Source: CAYZXL01 sp964482435 (GTDB lineage: Bacteria; Auribacterota; JABMQX01). From it: DNA of 7,415 bases. Below the pieces are notes generated by a model. The model was not told the DNA's origin. It made no database searches and saw only the letters and a list, made by a program, of their open reading frames with translations. Positions within the stretch are counted from its first letter, which is position 1; every line of letters starts with the position of its first letter. The stretch covers positions 1-7,415 of the forward strand of contig CAYZXL010000121.1 of assembly GCA_964482435.1 (NCBI GenBank), given 5' to 3'. The position numbers were made by a program, and so were the translations under genes. Below are positions 1 through 4,829 of the stretch, one piece after another.

Positions 1-948
1 TGGCAGAAAGTGACAGTGACGGTAGAAGCGGCGGATTTGAAGGGAAATGCCATGGAATCCCAGACATATTGGTTCCGGACGGAGGACAAGACCCCGCCGC
101 GAGTGGAAGACCCCAAGCCGGCGCCGCGTGATGAGAACATCAAAACGGACGCAGCGATCACATTCCACGTCAAGGACGACGGGGCTGGTGTGGACGAGAA
201 GTCGATTGAGGTCAAGGTAACTGTGGAGGGAAAGGAGGTCAAAGGTCAAGCCAAGCACAAGGGCAACCCGAACGACTACGAGGTGACCTGGAAGCCCTCG
301 GGGCCGCTGTCGGACGGCAAAGAGGTGAGTGTGAGCGTGGACGCGGCGGACATAGCTGGAAACAAGATGCCGGAGAGCTATAAGTTCCCAACGGGAAGCA
401 AGGCCGGAGACGCCAAGTCCCGGATCGAATCTGAAGGGAAAGAGGCCTCGGCGCCGGTCGCCGGCACCGGGGGGAACAACCCTGGCAACGTCAGCCCGAG
501 CATGGGAAAGGATGCACAATCATCGACTAATGACCTTCGTTCGGAAGTAGGGAAGGTCATAAAGAAATTCAATTCCTGCTTCAAAGAGAACGGGAAGCCC
601 TTGAAAGACGGCGAGGAAATTGAGAACAAACTTGGAAAAAGCGAGCTATATAAGAACAACTCCCTCCACTCCTATCTCACGGTTTGGCTTTCCAGGGGAC
701 TCGGGGAGTACGGAACTCAGGCAAAGCTCATTGGGAACCCCGAGCCCACCGCAGATGGCTTGTTGTGCCATATCGAGCTGACAACACTATCTCCTTTCAA
801 GAGTGACCCAGAAGAGAATAAGAAAGAAGCAAACAGACGTTGGATAATTGACAGCGCGACTTGGAAAATTCTCAAAGATACACAATGGGAGTCAGGCCAG
901 GAGGGTGTGAAAGCTGGCCCGGCAAGACAGACTCGCTCCAAGCAATGA
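1..948 (+). CDS. Ig-like repeat protein, C-terminal part (5' end outside window)
   Basis: This is the 3' end of a larger gene. The frame is open from base 1 and the ATG at 10 is only an internal methionine, because the residues before it already continue a repeat. Bases 1-90 encode the tail of a type A Ig-like repeat, ending in the boundary motif RTEDK. Bases 91-390 encode a full type B repeat, starting TPPRVEDPKP and carrying FHVKDDGAGV and YEVTWKPS. Bases 391-528 form a Gly/Ser/Pro/Ala-rich linker (APVAGTGGNNPGNVSPS). Bases 529-946 encode a roughly 140-residue terminal domain that I do not recognise; it has motifs such as LHSYLTVWLSRGLG and RRWIIDSATWKIL and ends in a basic tail. The A and B repeats match those of the gene starting at 4830, so the two are probably paralogues. 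An exported location is inferred from this similarity, since the N-terminus is not visible. No LPXTG-type sorting signal or terminal membrane helix is seen. Confidence 0.9.
   Translation, partial: WQKVTVTVEAADLKGNAMESQTYWFRTEDKTPPRVEDPKPAPRDENIKTDAAITFHVKDDGAGVDEKSIEVKVTVEGKEVKGQAKHKGNPNDYEVTWKPSGPLSDGKEVSVSVDAADIAGNKMPESYKFPTGSKAGDAKSRIESEGKEASAPVAGTGGNNPGNVSPSMGKDAQSSTNDLRSEVGKVIKKFNSCFKENGKPLKDGEEIENKLGKSELYKNNSLHSYLTVWLSRGLGEYGTQAKLIGNPEPTADGLLCHIELTTLSPFKSDPEENKKEANRRWIIDSATWKILKDTQWESGQEGVKAGPARQTRSKQ
91..390 (+). repeat. Ig-like repeat B of the first gene
   Basis: A 100-codon unit starting TPPRVEDPKPAP, with FHVKDDGAGVDEKSIEV and YEVTWKPS, ending YKFP. It is the last repeat before the linker and terminal domain. 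It links this gene by sequence to the gene starting at 4830. Confidence 0.85.
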
Positions 949-1194
949 CATATGTGGGAGCTGAACAAGACCCTCCGCAAGCCTGTGGACTCGTAACTTG
1001 GATGGAGGGTAGTTAGGCCGGTCAAAGGGAGTCGGAGGGTATAGGGGTAAGAAGGTAAAGCCCCCTTTTTCCCACTTATGGAGCGCGACCGGGCCAAAAC
1101 CCGGGATGCCGGGGTATTGGTCCATCGCGTTCGAGGCGTTGGGCAAAAAATGGAACGACTTGTTCCCGAACAGGCAGCGAGGGGAGATGCAGCC
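949..1194. other. Intergenic spacer, 246 bases
   Basis: This is the gap between the Ig-repeat gene and the vWA gene. I see no convincing rho-independent terminator after the stop at 946-948 and no clear sigma-70 type promoter. A pyrimidine run (CCCCCTTTTTCCC) lies at 1061-1073. A weak hairpin, CCGGG at 1089-1093 pairing with CCCGG at 1100-1104, sits shortly after it but has no following T-tract. The 3' part has a coding-like frame, described separately. Shared orientation and the absence of a terminator are compatible with co-transcription, but a 246-base gap is also long enough for an independent promoter. Confidence 0.6.
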
Positions 1195-1198
1195 ATGA
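1013..1198 (+). other. Possible remnant or short ORF overlapping the vWA start
   Basis: The frame beginning after the TAG at 1010-1012 is open to a TGA at 1196-1198. It overlaps the ATG of the vWA gene as ATGA, the arrangement typical of translationally coupled genes. Its translation looks protein-like near the end, with WSIAFEALGKKWNDLF at 1118-1165. The only ATG in frame is at 1106, which would give a 30-residue peptide, and I see no good ribosome binding site for it. It could be a true small protein, the decayed 3' end of an older gene, or chance. I do not recognise the sequence. Confidence 0.2.
1181..1186 (+). promoter_or_regulatory. Shine-Dalgarno sequence of the vWA gene
   Basis: GGGGAG lies 8 bases before the ATG at 1195. 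It decides the start: the upstream in-frame ATG at 1078 would add 39 Arg-rich residues in front of the signal peptide and has only a pyrimidine tract before it. Confidence 0.65.
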
Positions 1199-4100
1199 GT
1201 AAGATAACTTCATTGATCTGTCTCGCAGTTGTTGTGCTCGTGTTAGGAAGCGTGACGCAGGTTTGCGGCGCCGCCGACGAAGGTGATGTCTCAATTCACA
1301 TGGTGGATTGGAAAAGTCCGCCGCATATGGCCCTGCGGACACTGGTTACGCCACGAGGGGCACCAGACAAGCCCATTGTTGACTTACCGGGGACGGCTTT
1401 TCGTGTTTACGCTGACGGCAATCCAGTGTCGGACATCAAGGTCCTGGGACCTCACCAGCGGCAGAAGCCCGCAACGATAGTTATCGCGCTCGACGTCGGT
1501 CCCGGCGTAAAGGCACCGGAGCTGGACGAGGCAAAGACAGCATGCTCTGAGTTGATCAACCGCCTGGGCACGGGGCCGAACTACATCGTGTTTGAATTCA
1601 GCGAGACCTGTCGGCAGATTGCCGGAACGAATGACGGGGCGGACGTCGTCGAATCGCGGATACGTTCCTTGGAGGCCCGCGGCGAAAAGAGGTATCTCTG
1701 GGACGCGACATGGTCGGCGATTGATGCGGCGATTTCCCCGGAGATTCTCGGAAACCGTGATCCGGTGCTTCTTCTTCTTTGCGGCGGGGTAAACCACGCC
1801 GGCGGCAGACACAATCTCGAGGAATGCATTGATAAAGCAAGCTATTACGTGCCCATCTACTCGGTCAGCATGGACCGCCAGGCTCACCAGGAGGAAGGGA
1901 TTAGCCTGCAAAGGCTGTCAGAGGGAACCGGGGGGCGGTATTTCCGGAGCGATGACCCGAATGATATGCGGAGGTCTCTGGCTTCGATCGCCAACTTTAT
2001 CTCGAAATCGTACAACATAGCTTTTCACTGTCCGTACAACCTCAGTGAGACTGCGGCAAGGGCCGAAAAACTCCTTACGGTCCAAGTGCTGCATGACCAG
2101 GTTCAGGGCAGGGGAGACCTCAGGCTATCGGTCCCCGGGTATGTCGTAAGAGAATGGGCGGCAGAGGCAAGAAGGAGGTTTGACGCTGCCCAGCGATTGG
2201 AGCGGGAAAGCAATGATTGGACAAAGATCAGGGAGGCTTACCGGCATGCCGCAATCCTCCTACAGCTCTGGTCGGCAGGGCCTCTTTCCGACTTAGCAAA
2301 GCAAGCAAACAACAAGGTTGCAGAGGGCGACGAGCGGCTTTGCGAGCAGGATGCGTCGAATCAGGTCGGGACGGCCCGACAACGACTCGATGACAAGGAG
2401 TATGAGTCGGCGATCAGGGAAGCTGAAAAGGTGAATGAGAAAGTCAAGCCCTACGAGGGGAAGGGACGTTATCCCCAGGAAGGCTGGCCTGAGCGTCTCA
2501 AGAAAGAAGCCGATAATATAATCGCTCAGGCGAACCGGGCAATGACGAGAATCAAGGAGCTGGAGCGGAATATCGAAGACTCTCTACGTGACAAGAACTT
2601 CGAGCAAGCGGACAAAGCTCTGGACGAACTGTCAGACCTTGTGAGAAAGGATTCTCCGGAGTTCGAGAAACGGGTTAAGCAGGTCAACGCGGCCGAGTCT
2701 GCTGAAAAAGCCTGCGAGAAGAAGGCGTCCGGTCATTTGAATGCCGCCGGGGCCTGTCTTAGCCAAAAAGATTTCGAGGGCGCAATTGGCGAAGCGGAAC
2801 AAGTTGAGCCAGTCAGCAAGGCTTATGAGAGTAAGTCCCATTACCCACCGGGCTGGTCCGAGAAATACGTGAACGAAGCTAACAGACTAATCGGCGACGC
2901 CCAGGAGAAGATGCAAAAGAGAGACGACCTTCGGAGCAGGGTGGACGCGCCCTTCCAGGCGAGGAACTTCGAGGTGGCGGAGCCACTGATCGTGCAGTTA
3001 CTTGGCCTTCTAAAGAAGGATTCAGCCGTTTTCGATAAATGGCAGAGCAATTTGCTCGTAATCAAAGACAGCCGGTCAAAGGCAGATGCCGCCTACGATG
3101 AAGCCGCAAGGAAGGAGAAAGAACGTCCGACCGAACTGAAAGGAATCAGGGACGCTTACAAAGAAGCTGCGGAGCTCCTTGAGCCGTGGCCGAGTGATAA
3201 GCGACTGATAGTTGCGAGGAACAAAGTCGCCGAATATGAGGAGAGAATGTGCGAACAAACGGTAGCCGGCCACCTGAGCAGTGCTCAAGGTTGCCTTAAT
3301 CAGAAGGAGTACGATCTTGCGATTGAGGAGGCGCAAAAGGCCAAAGATGCTAAAAAGCCGTACGAGGGGAAGGGGCATTATCCGGAACAGAGTTGGCCTG
3401 AACGCTGCAATGAGAAAGCCGATGAAATCATTGCGCGGACCAACAACGCAAAAGAACGAATTGTTGAACTCCATCAACAGATAGAGTCCGCGTGGCAGAA
3501 GGAGGATTTCGTATCGGCAAAACCGATGGTAGAGGAGCTCAAATCCCTCGTCAGGGAAGGATCGGTTGACTTCGTAGAAGCCGAGGCGAAGCTGACCAAA
3601 ATCAAGGAAATCGAGGATAGAGTCCAAGCAGTCAATGATGTGCCGTATGTCGCAGCTAAGGAGGGAAGACCCTTCAGGGGACTTATGGTCCCGGATAGGA
3701 CGCAATTCACCGTAGTAGGTGGTCGCGCCACGGCCAGTCTGACTATTCGAGAGGAGGATGGTTCTGGAGAACCGCTCCTTTACGGTCTTTCCAAAAAGCA
3801 TTTTACCCTTTCAGCGAACAAGACGGCCATTCGTGAGTTCTCTATTGAGCCGCAGTTGGCGACGGACATCGCCCCGGTCCCCAAGGGACTGCTGATTGTG
3901 TGCGTTATTGACGCAAGCGGCAGTATCGCCGAACAGGAGCTTAGTAACGCGGTAACTCTTCTGGCCGAACTGGCAGAGAACATACCGAAGGACGACACCG
4001 TCGCGCTATGCGTCGTGAGCGATGGAAAACGCGATACGTTTTTGGGAACGGAATCCGTCGTAAGTGCTCTTAACGCCATGCCCGAACCGAAGGGCGAAAC

Positions 4101-4767
4101 CCCTCTCATGGATGCCCTTAGCTATTGCATGGATCAGTACGGCTCTCGGCAAGCTTACAGAAAAGCCCTGCTTGTTTTTTCGGACGCCGAAGATAATGTT
4201 GGCAAGGCTCTGCCGGCTGACATTGTGGCGAAGGCCAGGTTGCACGAGATGAGTATTTCGTTCGTTCGAATGGGTGAGAGCACAAATGAAAGGGTTGTCG
4301 GATTTCTTTGCGGAGGAACCGATGGCTGCGACATTAAGGTCCCGGACCGGGCGCACCTGGTTGCCTTCTATCAGGACCTCGCAAAGTCAAGAGCGGGTAC
4401 CCAAAATCAGATGAAGGGTTTGAACCTAGGCTCCTACGTCCTTGCATTTCCTCCGCCAGGGAAACGCGACGTTCGAGTGGCCGTTGATTACTTTGGGTTC
4501 CATCGCGAGATTGGTCTGGAAGAGGCGACAGGAAGGAATGACCGCGATATGAAACTGCTGCTTTTCGCTCTCGTGGGGTCGGCTGGCGGTTCGGTCCTCG
4601 GTTTGCTGATGGCTTTGGTTGCAGACCGAAGAGGTAAAACGCGCGGACGCCGTCGGGCCCCGTTTCTGATACTCATCCTTCTCGTGTGGATTGTTCTCGG
4701 CGCGCTGGGGGGAGTTCTCCTCCACGAGCTTGGACAATTGACGCAGGGTGGGTCTTTCCTGCAATAG
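1195..4767 (+). CDS. Membrane-anchored protein with two vWA domains and helical repeats
   Basis: Complete gene, 1190 residues from the ATG at 1195. This start has a Shine-Dalgarno sequence and directly begins a signal peptide (MSKITSLICLAVVVLVLG, probable cleavage near residues 26-27). Residues about 62-280 form a VWFA-related module: a short beta segment (FRVYADGNPV) and then a vWA fold. Its metal site (MIDAS) is degenerate: the usual DxSxS reads DVGPG at 100-104 and the late TDG-type motif reads CGGVN. Residues 319-810 are charged, largely helical repeats of two kinds in the order X1-Y1-Y2-X2-Y3, with PYEGKGHYP-like signatures. Residues about 811-895 contain a second copy of the beta segment (KKHFTLSANKTAIREFSI). 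Residues 896-1066 are a second vWA with an intact MIDAS: DASGS at 906-910, T969 in GETPLMDAL, and D997 in VFSDAEDN. Helices at about 1119-1143 and 1157-1179 flank a basic loop (DRRGKTRGRRR), which predicts a cytoplasmic loop and extracytoplasmic vWA domains. Intact vWA domains bind protein ligands through a divalent metal; the ligand here is unknown. Ig-repeat genes on both sides make their products candidate partners (inference). Confidence 0.93.
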   Translation: MSKITSLICLAVVVLVLGSVTQVCGAADEGDVSIHMVDWKSPPHMALRTLVTPRGAPDKPIVDLPGTAFRVYADGNPVSDIKVLGPHQRQKPATIVIALDVGPGVKAPELDEAKTACSELINRLGTGPNYIVFEFSETCRQIAGTNDGADVVESRIRSLEARGEKRYLWDATWSAIDAAISPEILGNRDPVLLLLCGGVNHAGGRHNLEECIDKASYYVPIYSVSMDRQAHQEEGISLQRLSEGTGGRYFRSDDPNDMRRSLASIANFISKSYNIAFHCPYNLSETAARAEKLLTVQVLHDQVQGRGDLRLSVPGYVVREWAAEARRRFDAAQRLERESNDWTKIREAYRHAAILLQLWSAGPLSDLAKQANNKVAEGDERLCEQDASNQVGTARQRLDDKEYESAIREAEKVNEKVKPYEGKGRYPQEGWPERLKKEADNIIAQANRAMTRIKELERNIEDSLRDKNFEQADKALDELSDLVRKDSPEFEKRVKQVNAAESAEKACEKKASGHLNAAGACLSQKDFEGAIGEAEQVEPVSKAYESKSHYPPGWSEKYVNEANRLIGDAQEKMQKRDDLRSRVDAPFQARNFEVAEPLIVQLLGLLKKDSAVFDKWQSNLLVIKDSRSKADAAYDEAARKEKERPTELKGIRDAYKEAAELLEPWPSDKRLIVARNKVAEYEERMCEQTVAGHLSSAQGCLNQKEYDLAIEEAQKAKDAKKPYEGKGHYPEQSWPERCNEKADEIIARTNNAKERIVELHQQIESAWQKEDFVSAKPMVEELKSLVREGSVDFVEAEAKLTKIKEIEDRVQAVNDVPYVAAKEGRPFRGLMVPDRTQFTVVGGRATASLTIREEDGSGEPLLYGLSKKHFTLSANKTAIREFSIEPQLATDIAPVPKGLLIVCVIDASGSIAEQELSNAVTLLAELAENIPKDDTVALCVVSDGKRDTFLGTESVVSALNAMPEPKGETPLMDALSYCMDQYGSRQAYRKALLVFSDAEDNVGKALPADIVAKARLHEMSISFVRMGESTNERVVGFLCGGTDGCDIKVPDRAHLVAFYQDLAKSRAGTQNQMKGLNLGSYVLAFPPPGKRDVRVAVDYFGFHREIGLEEATGRNDRDMKLLLFALVGSAGGSVLGLLMALVADRRGKTRGRRRAPFLILILLVWIVLGALGGVLLHELGQLTQGGSFLQ
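2149..3624 (+). repeat. Coding region for X/Y helical repeats in the vWA protein
   Basis: Five units can be aligned by eye in the translation. X1 (2149-2349) and X2 (3067-3258) share the pattern I-R-x-A-Y-(R/K)-x-A-A-x-L-L followed by N-K-V-A-E and end in ERLCEQ or ERMCEQ. Y1 (2350-2724), Y2 (2725-3066) and Y3 (3259-3624) are units of about 115-125 residues. Each has A-x-x-x-L-x-x-K-(E/D)-(Y/F)-x-x-A-I-x-E-A, then a YEGKGHYP-like turn with W-(P/S)-E-(R/K), then (E/K)-A-(D/N)-x-(I/L)-I, then a (K/R)-(D/N/E)-F-x-x-A helix. The alternation of A and L at helix faces resembles TPR or SEL1-like solenoids or coiled coil, but I cannot assign a named family. The units are clearly diverged, unlike the fresher repeats in the gene at 4830. 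Confidence 0.75.
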
Positions 4768-4829
4768 TCAGTAATGAGGGCACGATCGGCGTAAACGTGA
4801 ACTCGAGAGGAACTCGTGGCTGGTGAGCT
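4768..4829. other. Short intergenic gap, 62 bases
   Basis: The gap separates the vWA gene from the second Ig-repeat gene. It contains no terminator-like hairpin with a T-tract. The small CGAG/CTCG inverted repeat at 4804-4816 is too short to count. The short gap and common strand favour co-transcription of these two genes. Confidence 0.55.
4822..4827 (+). promoter_or_regulatory. Weak Shine-Dalgarno-like sequence before the GTG start
   Basis: GGTGAG ends 2 bases before the GTG at 4830, which is closer than usual. An AGAGGA at 4806-4811 is a better match but lies too far upstream. Initiation may be inefficient or coupled to the preceding gene. Confidence 0.3.

Noticed and set aside
1089..1104. 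Hairpin CCGGG/CCCGG as a possible terminator
   Set aside because: Stem of only five pairs, no following T-tract, and located over 140 bases after the preceding stop codon.
892..1146. Open frame on the - strand across the spacer
   Set aside because: Overlaps the end of the first gene and the start region of the second, has no ribosome binding site or recognisable domain; more likely a complement of the odd + strand frame.
1078..1194. In-frame upstream ATG giving a 39-residue extension of the vWA protein
   Set aside because: The extension is Arg-rich and would bury the signal peptide; the ATG at 1195 has a good Shine-Dalgarno sequence and starts the signal peptide directly.
3076..3801. Long open frame (241 codons) on the - strand inside the vWA gene
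   Set aside because: It lies antisense to the charged repeats and second beta segment, whose + strand reading has clear repeats and motifs; its own translation shows no domain.
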